Counted from the stretch's first letter, positions 27,509-37,548 are shown. The stretch is DNA of 64,000 bases from Gillisella vitis (GCA_009744235.1 WPHV01000009.1:186001-250000); one strand, 5' to 3'. Notes: generated by a model not told the origin, from the sequence alone. Translations and numbers: made by a program.

Positions 27509-28243
27509 ATGTCGTCGTCTCTTGCTGATAAAAAAGTGCTGATAACAGCCGCTGGCCAAGGCATAGGCAGGGCCAGTGCGCTGGCCTTTGCCCGCGCTGG
27601 CGCCACGGTCGTCGCCACGGACATTAATGAGCAGGCGCTGGCCAGCCTGGAGGCGGAGGCTGGCATTATCACACGCCGGTTGAACGTTTTGAAGGACGAC
27701 GAGGTCAAGGCGGTGATTGCCGAAACCGGTCCCTTCGACGTGCTGTTCAACTGCGCCGGTTTCGTTCATGCTGGATCGGTCCTCGATATGAAGGATGACG
27801 AACTGGACTTTGCCTTCGACCTCAATGTGCATGCCATGGTGCGTACCATCCGCGCCGTGCTGCCTGCGATGATCGAAAAAGGCGATGGCGCGATCATCAA
27901 CATGTCTTCGGTCGCCTCCAGCATGAAAGGCGTCGCCAATCGCTGCGCCTATTCCATCACCAAGGCCGCCGTGATTGGCCTGACCAAATCCGTCTCCGCC
28001 GAATATGTCGCGCAGGGCATCCGCTGCAATGCCATTTGCCCCGGCACGGTGGAAAGCCCTTCGCTTCAGGACAGGCTGAAGGCGCAAGGCGATTATGAGG
28101 CTGCCCGCGCCGCCTTCATCGCCCGCCAGCCAATTGGGCGGATCGGCACGCCGGAAGAGATCGCCGATCTTGCCGTCTATCTGGCCGGCGCCACCTATAC
28201 GACCGGGCAGGCCTACGCCATCGACGGCGGCTGGTCGATTTAG
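27509..28243 (+). CDS. Short-chain dehydrogenase, probable 2-keto-3-deoxy-L-fuconate dehydrogenase
   Basis: A 244-residue classical SDR. The NAD motif TAAGQGIG covers residues 13-20, NCAGFV follows strand 4, and the catalytic triad is Ser in NMSSVASS, Tyr148 and Lys152 in CAYSITKAA. Its pattern is close to the DHRS6/BDH2-type group that includes 2-keto-3-deoxy-L-fuconate dehydrogenases. AGGAGG precedes ATG 27509. It is followed after 52 bp by an FAH-family hydrolase, the enzyme that would act next in the non-phosphorylative L-fucose route. A different beta-hydroxyacid substrate remains possible. Confidence 0.72.
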   Translation: MSSSLADKKVLITAAGQGIGRASALAFARAGATVVATDINEQALASLEAEAGIITRRLNVLKDDEVKAVIAETGPFDVLFNCAGFVHAGSVLDMKDDELDFAFDLNVHAMVRTIRAVLPAMIEKGDGAIINMSSVASSMKGVANRCAYSITKAAVIGLTKSVSAEYVAQGIRCNAICPGTVESPSLQDRLKAQGDYEAARAAFIARQPIGRIGTPEEIADLAVYLAGATYTTGQAYAIDGGWSI

Positions 28244-28295
28244 AGTTGCCTTAAATTTCAGCCAGAGTGCTTGGAAACATGAAAGGAAATACCCG

Positions 28296-29138
28296 ATGAA
28301 ACTGATGCGCGTTGGCCCGATTGGCCAGGAAAAGCCAGCCCTTCTCGATAGCGATGGCAAGATCCGCGACCTCTCCGCCCATGTAACCGATATCGGCGGT
28401 GCGGCGATTTCGCCGGAAGGACTGTCACAACTGGCAGCGCTCAATCCAGCGACCCTGCCGGAACTTGCGCCCGGCCGGATCGGCGCCTGCGTCTCCGGCA
28501 CTGGCAAGTTCATCTGCATCGGCCTCAACTATTCCGACCATGCCGCAGAAACCGGCGCAACCGTACCGCCTGAACCGGTGATCTTCATGAAGGCGACTTC
28601 AGCGATTTGCGGTCCTAACGATGAAGTATTGATCCCTCGCGGCTCGGAAAAAACCGACTGGGAAGTCGAACTTGGCGTCGTCATCGGCAAGACGGCAAAA
28701 TATGTGTCCGAGGCAGATGCTATGGACTATGTCGCAGGTTACTGCGTTTCCCATGACGTGTCCGAGCGCGCCTTTCAGACCGAACGAGCCGGTCAATGGA
28801 CCAAGGGAAAATCCTGCGACACGTTCGGCCCGATCGGTCCCTGGCTGGTCACCAAGGACGAGATTGCCGATCCACAGAACCTGAAAATGTGGCTGACCGT
28901 CAATGGCGAGACCATGCAGGACGGCTCCTCCAAGACCATGGTCTATGGCGTCGCCTTTCTCGTGTCCTATCTCAGCCAATTCATGAGCCTGCATCCAGGC
29001 GATGTGATCTCCACCGGCACACCGCCCGGCGTCGGCCTCGGCATGAAGCCACCACGTTTCCTGAAAGCTGGCGATGTGGTTGAACTGGGCATTGAAGGTC
29101 TCGGCACCCAGAAACAGGCATTTATCGCCGATATCTAA
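28296..29138 (+). CDS. FAH-family hydrolase, probable 2,4-diketo-3-deoxy-L-fuconate hydrolase
   Basis: A 280-residue fumarylacetoacetase-family enzyme. The C-terminal catalytic domain starts at about residue 70 (CIGLNYSDHAAETG). The metal ligands are the Glu residues of DWEVELGVVIG and the Asp in SHDVSERAFQ. TGTPPGVGLGMKPPRFLKAGD is a common ending in ureidoglycolate lyase/diketo-acid hydrolase members, cited here by its GTPPGVG core. AAAGGAAA is the ribosome-binding site. With the preceding dehydrogenase it would cleave a diketo acid to pyruvate and lactate. The upstream steps are not in this window. Confidence 0.75.
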   Translation: MKLMRVGPIGQEKPALLDSDGKIRDLSAHVTDIGGAAISPEGLSQLAALNPATLPELAPGRIGACVSGTGKFICIGLNYSDHAAETGATVPPEPVIFMKATSAICGPNDEVLIPRGSEKTDWEVELGVVIGKTAKYVSEADAMDYVAGYCVSHDVSERAFQTERAGQWTKGKSCDTFGPIGPWLVTKDEIADPQNLKMWLTVNGETMQDGSSKTMVYGVAFLVSYLSQFMSLHPGDVISTGTPPGVGLGMKPPRFLKAGDVVELGIEGLGTQKQAFIADI

Positions 29139-29140
29139 TG

Positions 29141-29167
29141 CGAAGGGTCGTTGAAAATCACCCTTCG
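29141..29167 (+). terminator. Intrinsic terminator after the FAH hydrolase
   Basis: CGAAGGGT (29141-29148) pairs with ACCCTTCG (29160-29167), and TATTCCTTTT follows. It starts two bases after the stop codon. Confidence 0.75.
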
Positions 29168-29175
29168 TATTCCTT

Positions 29176-29218
29176 TTGCAAATATCTCAAGCGGTGCAAG
29201 CATTTGAGATATTTGCAA
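29176..29218. repeat. Perfect 15-bp inverted repeat between convergent genes
   Basis: TTGCAAATATCTCAA (29176-29190) and its exact complement (29204-29218) flank a 13-base loop. It stands just after a separate terminator and before the end of the convergent efflux gene at 29276. It may terminate that transcript or be a protein-binding site; its AT-rich arms are not typical for a terminator. Confidence 0.6.
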
Positions 29219-29275
29219 TCTCTTCAAGGCGAGGATGCGTGAGCGTCTTTGGTGCCTTGGCATTAGGCAGTATCG

Positions 29276-30157
29276 CTACTTTTGACCAGCCTGAGCTTCC
29301 GGCTGGATGTCCACTGTGGCCGTCAGGCCCGAGATCAGCCTTGTACCATCAGGGACATTTTCGAGATGAATGCGCACCGGCACGCGCTGCGCCAGCCGGA
29401 CCCAGTTGAATGTCGGGGTGATATTGACCAACAGGCCGGAGCTTGAATCGCGCTCGCGGTCCTGGATGCCGGTCGCCATGCTTTCCACCCGGCCAGTCAG
29501 CACGGTTTTCTGTCCCATGATCTGCACGGAGGCCCGGTCGCCTTCACGAATGCGCTGCAATTTGCTTTCCTCGAAATAGGCCTCGACCCGCAGTGTATCA
29601 GTGTTGACCACGGCGACGGTTGCGGTGCCTCTATTGACGAAATCGCCGACCTGAAGAGAGAAATTGCTCACCGTGCCGTTGACGGTGGATTTCACTTCAG
29701 TGCGATCCAGATCCAGCTTGGCAACATCGCGGCTGGCAAGGGCCTTGTTATAGGAAGCCTGCGCCTGTTCCTGGGCGGATACCGCCTTATCACGCGCCTG
29801 GGCCGAAGCGGAATCGCCAAGCCGCTCTTCGCGTTGGCTTTCGCGGACAGCCTCATCCAGCGAGGATTTCGCCTGATCGAGATCGGCCTGCGCCTGCTCC
29901 AGCGCAAGTTCAAACCGTTTTGCATCGACCCTGAACAGAACATCGCCCTTGCGCACGGTCTCATTGTCCTTCGCCAGCACCTCGCTGACCGGGCCGGTGA
30001 CATCAGGTGCGATCGACGCGACATCGGCGCGCACGCGCCCGTCGCGCGTCCATGGCTCCTCCATGTAATAGACCCAAAGGTGATAGCCGGCAAAAAGCGC
30101 GGCAACAACGACAACCAGGGTGACAGCGACCCTGCCGAGAGATTTCAACATCGTCAT
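29276..30157 (-). CDS. Membrane fusion protein of an aromatic acid efflux system (AaeA-like)
   Basis: A 293-residue HlyD-family periplasmic adaptor. A single N-terminal membrane anchor (VAVTLVVVVAALFAGYHLWV) is followed by the lipoyl half VASIAPDVTGPVSEVLAKDN, a coiled-coil hairpin rich in Glu, Ala and Lys, and a second lipoyl and beta-barrel part. It links the inner-membrane FUSC pump to the outer membrane. ATG 30157 overlaps the stop of the small membrane gene upstream (ATGA). The inferred export substrates are hydroxylated aromatic carboxylic acids. Confidence 0.85.
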   Translation of the reverse strand: MTMLKSLGRVAVTLVVVVAALFAGYHLWVYYMEEPWTRDGRVRADVASIAPDVTGPVSEVLAKDNETVRKGDVLFRVDAKRFELALEQAQADLDQAKSSLDEAVRESQREERLGDSASAQARDKAVSAQEQAQASYNKALASRDVAKLDLDRTEVKSTVNGTVSNFSLQVGDFVNRGTATVAVVNTDTLRVEAYFEESKLQRIREGDRASVQIMGQKTVLTGRVESMATGIQDRERDSSSGLLVNITPTFNWVRLAQRVPVRIHLENVPDGTRLISGLTATVDIQPEAQAGQK

Positions 30158-30363
30158 GAGACAAACCAGCGTGTTAGAAAGGAAAGACCTGCCGTCAGCA
30201 GGACAAAGAGTGCAACATCGAAAAGGCCACGATGCCAGATGAGCCCATAGGCACCCATCCAGGCCAGCAGCTTGCGGATCACCATGCTGATCAGCAAGGC
30301 GATCAGCATCACCACGAAAAGACGCGGGACATAGACGCCATAGATATCGAATTCGGTCGGCAT
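30154..30363 (-). CDS. Small DUF1656 membrane protein (AaeX-like)
   Basis: A 69-residue protein with two predicted membrane segments (VPRLFVVMLIALLISMVI and GLFDVALFVLLTAGLSFL). It starts with PTEFDIYGVYVPR, characteristic of the DUF1656/AaeX family. Such proteins lie between the pump and adaptor genes of aromatic acid efflux systems, and their role is unknown. It starts five bases after the FUSC gene stop and overlaps the adaptor gene, so translation is coupled. Confidence 0.88.
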   Translation of the reverse strand: MPTEFDIYGVYVPRLFVVMLIALLISMVIRKLLAWMGAYGLIWHRGLFDVALFVLLTAGLSFLTRWFVS

Positions 30364-30368
30364 TGAGG

Positions 30369-32429
30369 TTACTCTGCTGCAAAAGAAAGTTGGTTGGGCT
30401 CGGACCTTGTGGACAGGCTTGGCGGTGGCGATTGCACAAACAGCACGCGCCGGAGGCCGACCAGCGCGTCGGTAACACGGCGCCCGACATCGCCCTCGTT
30501 GCGCATGACCGTCTCCAGCGCCCGGTCGATGGTGTCCTGCAATTGCGGCTGCGCCGACCCTGACCCACCCCGCTTCAGCCGACGCCGGTAATGATCCGCA
30601 ATGCCAGCCAGAACCTGCGAGATCAGCGTGCCGCTTTCCTGCCCAAGCGATGGCCGCTGCTGTTGCAGCGTCACCACGTTGAAGCCGAGCCGGACATCGG
30701 CAAAGCCATCGACATCACCGAGATCGCGCACATTCAATGCCGCCAACCGGGGGACAAGCTGTCCAAGCCGGTCAAGACTGCGACTGGAAAGGCGATCGAC
30801 ATCTCCCGACCGTGATCCGGAAGCCGTATCGGCAAGATCCCGCCATCCCGACTTCATCAATCGCCGGGCCGCCAGTTCAGCCCCAAAAGGCTGGGCGACG
30901 GTGACCCAGAGTTGGGCAAAACCGATGCCGAGCAGGGTCGCCAGCCCACCATTGGCAAAGCTGGTCAGATCCGCGGAATACTGGTCCTGAATGGCGATCA
31001 GCGTGGCGCTGTTGACTGCCAGCAGCATGAAAAACATGCCCATTTGCGGATTGCTCATCTTCAGCCCGATGAAAAGGAACATCGGCGCCAGCGTCAGCAC
31101 CAGCATTTCGAAGGAGGTCACAACTGGGAGAATGGCAAAGAGATAGACGAAGGCAACTACAATCGACAGGGCCGTCCAGATCAGCATTTTGCGGATCATT
31201 GGCGCAGGCCGGTCCTGGGCGGCAAAAAACGAACAGGACACCGCGACCATGGAAACGAAACTCGCGCCCTGGCTCCAGCCGCTGGCAATCCAGAATGCGC
31301 AGGCCAACAGAATGCCCACCACAACAACGGCAACTTTCATGGCCAGCAGTGCATGGTCGAAATGCCGGGAGCCTGTCAGGATACGTCTGGTGTGCAGGAG
31401 CGGCAAAGTCTCCGCCGCATGGCCGCCGCTGGCGATGTGATCGCGCAGTGTCAGGCAATCCTGCCAGAGTTCAACGACATCCTTCAACCGAGTCAGCAGG
31501 CTCGACATGACGAGATCCTCCCAGCCATGCGGCTTATCCTGCTTCTGCAAGGCGTCGATCCGAACCAGCAGGCTGGTGCCAGCCTTTTCCGTCTCGACGC
31601 CACCACCCAGTTTGAACCAATCAGCGATATCATTGAGAAGGGCAATGAGGGTGTCATCCAGGCCGGATTGCTGTTTGACAGCATGCAACCGGTCTGCAAG
31701 CGACGAAAACACTGGCAGCAGCATCAAAAGCCGACCGCGCAGCTCCCGCGCCTGACCAACAACGTCTTTGGTTCCCGGATCATAACTTAACTGACTGATC
31801 ATCAGGTCAAGACTGGACACGTCAGAGGCCAATTGCTGGCGCTTCAGCGGGGTGGACGGTATGGCACCTTCGCCGCGCAAGATATCTTCGGCCCAGGCAC
31901 CGGCATCGGCCAGCCAGACATTAATCCGATCACTGAACAGTCGCCCGATACTGGAGGGAAACACCACCTGATTAACGAGCGTGGCGCAGAGAATGCCCAG
32001 GGTAATTTCCTCGGACCGCGCCAGCGCCATATCGAAGACGCCGCCGGGATCACTGACGCTGGGCAAGGCAATCAGCGGCAACGTGTACCCGGCCAGCATG
32101 AAAACATAGGCACGCGCCGAGCGGTCCAACATCGACAAAAACAACAGCGTTCCAGTCCAAAGCGCCACGACCAGGGATAAAAGCTCCGGCGCATTGACGA
32201 AGACCGGTACGAACACAACCGCAGCACTGGCACCCAGCAATGTGCCAAGCACACGGTACAGCGCCTTGGATTTGGTGGCGCCCGCGAAGGGATTGGAAAC
32301 GATATAGACTGCCGAAACAGCCCAATAGGGCCGCGACAGATCAAACATCAGGGCAAGATAAAGGGCCAGCACGGCGGCCGCGAAAGCCTTGCCGGAAAAC
32401 ACCCAGTCTCTCCAGGTTGGTGCGACCAT
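30369..32429 (-). CDS. FUSC family efflux pump (AaeB-like)
   Basis: A 686-residue inner-membrane protein of the fusaric acid resistance/aromatic acid exporter family. It has the double layout of the family: a membrane bundle near residues 15-170, a long cytoplasmic section, and a second bundle near 365-520 (FDHALLAMKVAVVVVGILLA opens it). PYWAVSAVYIVSNPFAGATK is a family-like segment in the first bundle. It is the first efflux gene after a MarR regulator (gap of five bases), and works with the AaeX- and AaeA-like proteins. Confidence 0.87.
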   Translation of the reverse strand: MVAPTWRDWVFSGKAFAAAVLALYLALMFDLSRPYWAVSAVYIVSNPFAGATKSKALYRVLGTLLGASAAVVFVPVFVNAPELLSLVVALWTGTLLFLSMLDRSARAYVFMLAGYTLPLIALPSVSDPGGVFDMALARSEEITLGILCATLVNQVVFPSSIGRLFSDRINVWLADAGAWAEDILRGEGAIPSTPLKRQQLASDVSSLDLMISQLSYDPGTKDVVGQARELRGRLLMLLPVFSSLADRLHAVKQQSGLDDTLIALLNDIADWFKLGGGVETEKAGTSLLVRIDALQKQDKPHGWEDLVMSSLLTRLKDVVELWQDCLTLRDHIASGGHAAETLPLLHTRRILTGSRHFDHALLAMKVAVVVVGILLACAFWIASGWSQGASFVSMVAVSCSFFAAQDRPAPMIRKMLIWTALSIVVAFVYLFAILPVVTSFEMLVLTLAPMFLFIGLKMSNPQMGMFFMLLAVNSATLIAIQDQYSADLTSFANGGLATLLGIGFAQLWVTVAQPFGAELAARRLMKSGWRDLADTASGSRSGDVDRLSSRSLDRLGQLVPRLAALNVRDLGDVDGFADVRLGFNVVTLQQQRPSLGQESGTLISQVLAGIADHYRRRLKRGGSGSAQPQLQDTIDRALETVMRNEGDVGRRVTDALVGLRRVLFVQSPPPSLSTRSEPNQLSFAAE

Positions 32430-32434
32430 CGACC

Positions 32435-32899
32435 CTAGTCCTTCTTGTCCCGGCTCGCCCGCATATCGACGCAGCGTTGCTGAAACTCCATTAAAACGCG
32501 CAGAGTCGTTTCTAGATCCGCCTGGGATATCCCTTCAAAGACCCCTGCCCTTTCCTCGTCCAGCACAGCTTCTATCCGCGCTGCCATGCGCTTGCCTTCA
32601 GGCGTCAGCCAAAGGCCCTTGGCCCGCCTGTCGGTGGGATCGTCCTTGCGCATCACCATTCCCGAGGATTCAAGCTGATCAAGCAGCCGCACCAGCGAAG
32701 GCCCCTCGATGCCGACATGCTCGGCAAGGGTGATCTGGCGGATACCGCCCCCCAACCGCCCGATCCACACCAGGGGCGAAGCGCAGGCCTCGGAAATTCC
32801 ATGCTCGGCCAGAATCAGATCGATCGTCCGGCGCCAGAGGCGCGCGGCCGAAAACAACTGACTGGTCAAATTTCTGCGCGTGTCGAGATCATTGCTCAT
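32435..32899 (-). CDS. MarR family transcriptional regulator
   Basis: A 154-residue winged-helix repressor. The recognition region is ITLAEHVGIEGPSLVRLLDQ near residues 56-75, and the wing contains MRKDDPTDRRAKG, the conserved DxRxxR signature. It heads the aromatic acid efflux operon, its stop being only five bases from the pump gene. Two palindromes in its promoter suggest autoregulation with release by an aromatic ligand, as in AaeR-independent MarR systems of other bacteria. The ligand is inferred. Confidence 0.88.
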   Translation of the reverse strand: MSNDLDTRRNLTSQLFSAARLWRRTIDLILAEHGISEACASPLVWIGRLGGGIRQITLAEHVGIEGPSLVRLLDQLESSGMVMRKDDPTDRRAKGLWLTPEGKRMAARIEAVLDEERAGVFEGISQADLETTLRVLMEFQQRCVDMRASRDKKD

Positions 32900-32900
32900 A

Positions 32901-32941
32901 ATCTCGAGATAGCATAGATATAATTAGTATTCAAACTATTT
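32901..32941. promoter_or_regulatory. Two MarR operator candidates
   Basis: ATCTCGAGAT (32901-32910) is a perfect palindrome one base upstream of the marR start codon. AATTAGT (32922-32928) and ACTATTT (32935-32941) are inverted with one mismatch around a six-base spacer. MarR dimers usually bind such palindromes in their own promoter. Confidence 0.5.
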
Positions 32942-33003
32942 TGATAAAAATAATTCCGTCACCCGTGTGCTGTCCGAAAAACCTCCAAACCATCAGTTTA
33001 GCA

Positions 33004-35142
33004 TTATTGGTTTCGCAATCGCCCCTGCATGAGATTGATGACGGCGCGGGCGGCCTCGAGCACGTTTGTTCCTGGGCCGAAGACGGCGGCGACGCCGTGG
33101 TCGAGGAGGAATTGATAGTCCTGTCTTGGGATGACGCCGCCAACCACGACGATGATGTTTTCCGCACCTTTAGCCTTGAGCGCGGCAACCAATTGTGGCG
33201 CAAGGGTTTTATGGCCAGCCGCCAGCGAGGACATGCCGACGACCTGCACCTTGTGGCCGATGGCCAGATCAGCGGCCTCTTGCGGGGTCTGGAACAGCGG
33301 ACCGGCGATGACGTCAAAGCCAATATCGCCAAACGCCGAAGAAATGACTTTGGCACCCCGGTCATGACCATCCTGGCCAAGCTTGGCCACCATGATCTTC
33401 GGCTTTGCACCCAGCACCGTGGCAAAATCCGATAGCTGGCCGACAAGCGTCTGGTATTCGGGATCGTCGTGATAGCGGTCGCCGTAGACCTTGGACACCA
33501 CTTTGGGCACGGCGGTGTGATCGCCAAACACCGACCGCATGGCATCCGATATTTCTCCCACGGTGGCGCGGGCGCGGGCGGCATCGACGGCGGCGGCCAA
33601 AAGGTTGCCTTCTCCGGTTTTGGCAATGCGGGTCAGTTCCAACAGGCTCGCCTCCACCGCTTTTGCATCCCGGCGGCGCTTGGTGTCTTCAAGGCGCTTG
33701 ATCTGGCCAACACGGACAGTGGCATTGTCGATATCGAGAATGTCGATCTCGTCCTCGGTTTCCAGCCTATATTTGTTGACGCCAACGATCACCTCCTCGC
33801 GGCGGTCCACAGCCGCCTGGCGACGGGTGGCGGCCTCCTCGATCAGGCGTTTGGGCAGGCCGTCAGCCACCGCCCTGGTCATGCCACCCAGACTTTCCAC
33901 CTCTTCGATCAGCGCCCAGGCCGCATCCGCCAGTTCCTTGGTCAGGCTTTCGACATAGTAAGAACCAGCCAGCGGATCGACCACCTTGGTCACCCCGGTT
34001 TCATGCTGCAAGATCAGTTGGGTATTGCGGGCAATGCGCGCGGAGAACTCGGTGGGAAGCGCAATGGCTTCATCGAAGGAATTGGTATGCAGCGATTGCG
34101 TACCACCCAGCACCGCCGACATCGCCTCAAACGCCGTGCGGACAATGTTGTTATACGGGTCCTGCTCGGCCAGCGACACGCCAGATGTCTGGCAATGGGT
34201 GCGCAGCATCAACGAGCCCGGATTTTTGGGGTTAAACTCCTGCATGATCCGGGTCCACAGCAGCCGGGCGGCCCGCAGCTTTGCCGCTTCCATAAAGAAA
34301 TTCATGCCAATGGCGAAGAAGAACGACAGGCGGCCTGCGAAGGCATCGACATCCAGGCCCTTGGCCAGCGCTGCCCGCACATATTCACGGCCATCGGCAA
34401 GCGTGAAGGCCAGTTCCTGCACCAGCGTCGCACCTGCCTCCTGCATATGATAGCCGGAGATCGAGATCGAGTTGAACTTCGGCATTTCCCGGGCGGTATA
34501 GTCGATAATATCTGCGACAATCCGCATCGAAGGCTCAGGCGGATAGATATAGGTATTGCGGACCATGAATTCCTTCAGGATATCGTTCTGAATGGTGCCC
34601 GACAATTTATCCCGCGAAACGCCCTGTTCTTCGCCCGCCACAATGAAGCTCGCCAATATCGGAATGACCGCGCCATTCATCGTCATCGACACCGACATCT
34701 GATCGAGCGGAATGCCGTCGAACAGGATTTTCATATCCTCGACACTGTCGATCGCCACACCCGCCTTGCCGACATCGCCTTCGACGCGCGGATGGTCGCT
34801 GTCATAGCCGCGATGCGTGGCTAGATCGAAGGCGACGGACAGCCCCTTCTGCCCAGCTGCTAGATTGCGCTTATAAAAGGCATTGGAGGCTTCCGCCGTG
34901 GAAAACCCGGCATATTGGCGGATCGTCCAGGGCCGCCCGGCATACATCGTCGCGCGTGGCCCACGGGTGAAGGGCGCAAAGCCAGGCAGGCTATCGAGAT
35001 GGTCCATGCCGGCAAGATCGTCTGCCGTATAAAGCGGCTTGATGGCGATGCCTTCCGGCGTTTGCCAGGTCAGGCTGTCCGGACTGGCTTTCAGCTCTTT
35101 TTCGGCAAGTGACTGCCAATCCTGAATGCTTCTTTTGGTCAT
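33004..35142 (-). CDS. bhbA: Methylmalonyl-CoA mutase, single-chain type
   Basis: A 712-residue adenosylcobalamin enzyme that interconverts (R)-methylmalonyl-CoA and succinyl-CoA. The N-terminal TIM barrel begins with [20 protein letters not shown] (substrate-binding), and the C-terminal cobalamin domain has DGHDRG near residue 590, where the His coordinates cobalt. The length is that of the homodimeric bacterial or catalytic-chain enzyme. It is the last gene of the pccB-pccA operon and completes propionyl-CoA to succinyl-CoA conversion. An epimerase and a MeaB-type chaperone are not in the window. Confidence 0.95.
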   Translation of the reverse strand: MTKRSIQDWQSLAEKELKASPDSLTWQTPEGIAIKPLYTADDLAGMDHLDSLPGFAPFTRGPRATMYAGRPWTIRQYAGFSTAEASNAFYKRNLAAGQKGLSVAFDLATHRGYDSDHPRVEGDVGKAGVAIDSVEDMKILFDGIPLDQMSVSMTMNGAVIPILASFIVAGEEQGVSRDKLSGTIQNDILKEFMVRNTYIYPPEPSMRIVADIIDYTAREMPKFNSISISGYHMQEAGATLVQELAFTLADGREYVRAALAKGLDVDAFAGRLSFFFAIGMNFFMEAAKLRAARLLWTRIMQEFNPKNPGSLMLRTHCQTSGVSLAEQDPYNNIVRTAFEAMSAVLGGTQSLHTNSFDEAIALPTEFSARIARNTQLILQHETGVTKVVDPLAGSYYVESLTKELADAAWALIEEVESLGGMTRAVADGLPKRLIEEAATRRQAAVDRREEVIVGVNKYRLETEDEIDILDIDNATVRVGQIKRLEDTKRRRDAKAVEASLLELTRIAKTGEGNLLAAAVDAARARATVGEISDAMRSVFGDHTAVPKVVSKVYGDRYHDDPEYQTLVGQLSDFATVLGAKPKIMVAKLGQDGHDRGAKVISSAFGDIGFDVIAGPLFQTPQEAADLAIGHKVQVVGMSSLAAGHKTLAPQLVAALKAKGAENIIVVVGGVIPRQDYQFLLDHGVAAVFGPGTNVLEAARAVINLMQGRLRNQ

Positions 35143-35167
35143 CGATTGGCCTCCCTCGCAATGGTTA

Positions 35168-37168
35168 TCACTCGAATTCCATGATCAGTTCGTCCACGGC
35201 GAGGCTTTGGCCCGGCTTGGCAACCAGTTTTTTGACCACACCGCGCCGCTCGGCCTTGAGGATATTTTCCATCTTCATCGCCTCCACGGTCGCCAGCGCC
35301 TGACCGGCCTCCACGGCGTCGCCTTCAGCAACCGCAATGCCGGTCACCACGCCTGGCATCGGGCAGAGCAGCATTTTTGACGTGTCGGGCGGTAATTTCC
35401 GGGGCATAAGCCGGGCAAGCTCGGCGACGCGCGCACTGCGAACATGCGCCACGACATCCATGCCCCGCCAGCGCAGGCGGATAGCAGGCCCCTTGAGGTC
35501 AATTTTAAGCCCGATGCTTTGGCCATCGACTGCAAAAATTGCCAGCGTCTGGCCAGGCTGCCACACACCATCGACCGCGATCACGCCGCCATCGGCAAAT
35601 GTCAGACTGCCGGGATCAACCGAAAGCGTCAGCGGATAACGCCGGTCTGCCAGTTCCACCACCCAGTCACGGCCGATGGTGCGGGCGTGATTGCCCATGG
35701 TGCCGGAGACCTGCGCGGCACGGGCCTCGCGCCGCTGGTGGACAAGGGCTGCAATGGCGGCCAGCGTCCTGCCCGCAGTCTCATCCGGCTCGACCCCGGA
35801 AAAGCCCTCCGGAAACTCCTCGGCGATAAAGGCTGTGGTGATCTTGCCGGAGCGAAAGCGCGGATGCTGCATGACCGCCGACAGAAACGGCAGATTGTGG
35901 CCAATGCCCTCGACTTCGAACCGGTCCAGCGCCGCACTCATCGCATCGATGGCGGTGATCCGGTCAGGGCCCCATGTACACAGCTTGGCAACCATCGGGT
36001 CGTAATACATCGAGATTTCCCCGCCCTCGAACACCCCGGTATCGTTGCGGACCACCGTGCCATCGGCTTGCTGGCCTTCGCTGGGCGGGCGGTAGCGGGA
36101 AAGCCTGCCGATCGACGGCAGGAAATTGCGATAGGGGTCTTCGGCATAAAGCCTGCTTTCGACCGCCCAGCCGTTCAGCGTCACATCCCCTTGCGTAAAA
36201 GCCAGCCTCTCGCCCGACGCCACCCGGATCATCTGCTCCACCAGATCAAGCCCGGTGATCAGTTCCGTCACCGGATGCTCCACCTGCAAGCGGGTGTTCA
36301 TTTCCAGAAAGTAGAAATTGCGATTGCCATCGACGATAAATTCCACCGTGCCGGCGGAATAATATCCAACCGCCTTGGCCAGCGCCACGGCCTGTTCGCC
36401 CATCGCCTTGCGGGTCTCCGCATCCAGAAACGGCGATGGCGCTTCCTCGATCACCTTCTGGTTTCGCCGCTGGATCGAGCATTCGCGCTCGCCGAGATAG
36501 AGCACAGTGCCATGCTTATCGCCCAGCACCTGGATTTCGATATGGCGCGGCTGGTCAACGAATTTCTCGATAAAGATCCGGTCATCGCCAAACGAATTCA
36601 TCGCCTCGTTCTTGGAGGACTGGAAACCCTCGCGCGCCTCGGCATCACTCCAGGCGATGCGCATGCCCTTGCCACCGCCACCGGCAGACGCCTTGATCAT
36701 CACGGGATAGCCGATCTGAGCGGCGATTTTGACCGCTTCCTCGGCATCGGCAATCAGCCCCATATGGCCGGGTACGGTGGACACCCCCGCCTCTGCCGCC
36801 AGTTTCTTGGAGGTGATCTTGTCGCCCATCGCCTGAATGGCGCCGACCGGCGGGCCGACGAAGGCAACGCCCGCCTTGTCCAACGCCTCGGCAAAGGCGG
36901 CATTTTCCGACAAGAACCCATAGCCCGGATGCACCGCATCCGCGCCGGTCTGCCTGATCGCATCGAGGATCTTGTCGATAACGATATAGGACTGGTTGGA
37001 CGGCGACGGGCCGATATGCACCGCCTCATCCGCCAGCTTGACATGCAGCGCATTGGCATCGGCATCGGAATACACAGCGACAGTGGCAATGCCCATCCGC
37101 TTGGCGGTCTTGATCACCCGGCAGGCGATTTCGCCACGGTTGGCGATCAGGATTTTGGAGATTGCCAT
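35168..37168 (-). CDS. pccA: Propionyl-CoA carboxylase alpha chain (biotin-containing)
   Basis: A 666-residue protein with biotin carboxylase, BT-linker and biotinyl domains in order. [19 protein letters not shown] opens the carboxylase domain, [13 protein letters not shown] is the ATP-grasp loop, and the biotin-bearing lysine is in VEAMKMENI near residue 631. The long linker of about 150 residues between carboxylase and biotinyl parts is typical of PCC rather than acetyl-CoA carboxylase. ATG 37168 starts three bases after the stop of the small gene upstream. It forms the carboxylase with the beta chain at 38042. Confidence 0.93.
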   Translation of the reverse strand: MAISKILIANRGEIACRVIKTAKRMGIATVAVYSDADANALHVKLADEAVHIGPSPSNQSYIVIDKILDAIRQTGADAVHPGYGFLSENAAFAEALDKAGVAFVGPPVGAIQAMGDKITSKKLAAEAGVSTVPGHMGLIADAEEAVKIAAQIGYPVMIKASAGGGGKGMRIAWSDAEAREGFQSSKNEAMNSFGDDRIFIEKFVDQPRHIEIQVLGDKHGTVLYLGERECSIQRRNQKVIEEAPSPFLDAETRKAMGEQAVALAKAVGYYSAGTVEFIVDGNRNFYFLEMNTRLQVEHPVTELITGLDLVEQMIRVASGERLAFTQGDVTLNGWAVESRLYAEDPYRNFLPSIGRLSRYRPPSEGQQADGTVVRNDTGVFEGGEISMYYDPMVAKLCTWGPDRITAIDAMSAALDRFEVEGIGHNLPFLSAVMQHPRFRSGKITTAFIAEEFPEGFSGVEPDETAGRTLAAIAALVHQRREARAAQVSGTMGNHARTIGRDWVVELADRRYPLTLSVDPGSLTFADGGVIAVDGVWQPGQTLAIFAVDGQSIGLKIDLKGPAIRLRWRGMDVVAHVRSARVAELARLMPRKLPPDTSKMLLCPMPGVVTGIAVAEGDAVEAGQALATVEAMKMENILKAERRGVVKKLVAKPGQSLAVDELIMEFE

Positions 37169-37170
37169 GG

Positions 37171-37548
37171 TCACACCCCTGCCGTGTCGTCAAAGGCCTG
37201 CGGAAAGTTCTTCCGGGCCAGCTTTTCATTGAGTTTCAGTTTGGCCGTATAGGAGGTCGGGTCAAAACCCCGCTCCGCGGCCAGAAGCTCCCGGCCAAAC
37301 AGACGGCACAGCCGCTCGCCATCCAGATTGCCGCGCTCGAAAGGTTCCGCGCCAAAATACTCCCAAAGCGCCCGCACAAAGCCGATATCCGCCAAGGCAA
37401 CGGTCTGGTCCATGGTGCGGTGGCGCGGCATGGAGGTGAGCTTTGTCACGTTGGAGTTGGCGCGCCGCAGCGTGAACTGCCATTGCGTGCCGAGAAGGCC
37501 CGCCGGGAACCCGCGATGCTTCGGCATCTCAGACACTTTAACCATCAT
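37171..37548 (-). CDS. Small protein of unknown function in the pcc operon (copy A)
   Basis: A 125-residue protein that I cannot assign to a family. It shares about half its residues with the neighbouring 37585 product, including the unbroken FGAEPFERGNLD and LFGRE. Both begin with a KHRGFP segment followed by QFT(L/I)RRAN, and end in a FP-FDD tail. It has no signal peptide or membrane segment and is rich in Arg and aromatic residues. The start is ATG 37548 or 37545. Its stop lies three bases from pccA, so translation is coupled to the carboxylase. A role in assembly or regulation of the carboxylase is only a suggestion. Confidence 0.8.
   Translation of the reverse strand: MMVKVSEMPKHRGFPAGLLGTQWQFTLRRANSNVTKLTSMPRHRTMDQTVALADIGFVRALWEYFGAEPFERGNLDGERLCRLFGRELLAAERGFDPTSYTAKLKLNEKLARKNFPQAFDDTAGV

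Noticed and set aside
27365-28528. - strand frame of 387 codons
   Set aside because: Antisense to the short-chain dehydrogenase and the start of the FAH hydrolase, both of which have catalytic motifs.
35444-37252. Long + strand frame of 602 codons
   Set aside because: Antisense to pccA with no recognisable domain or ribosome-binding site.
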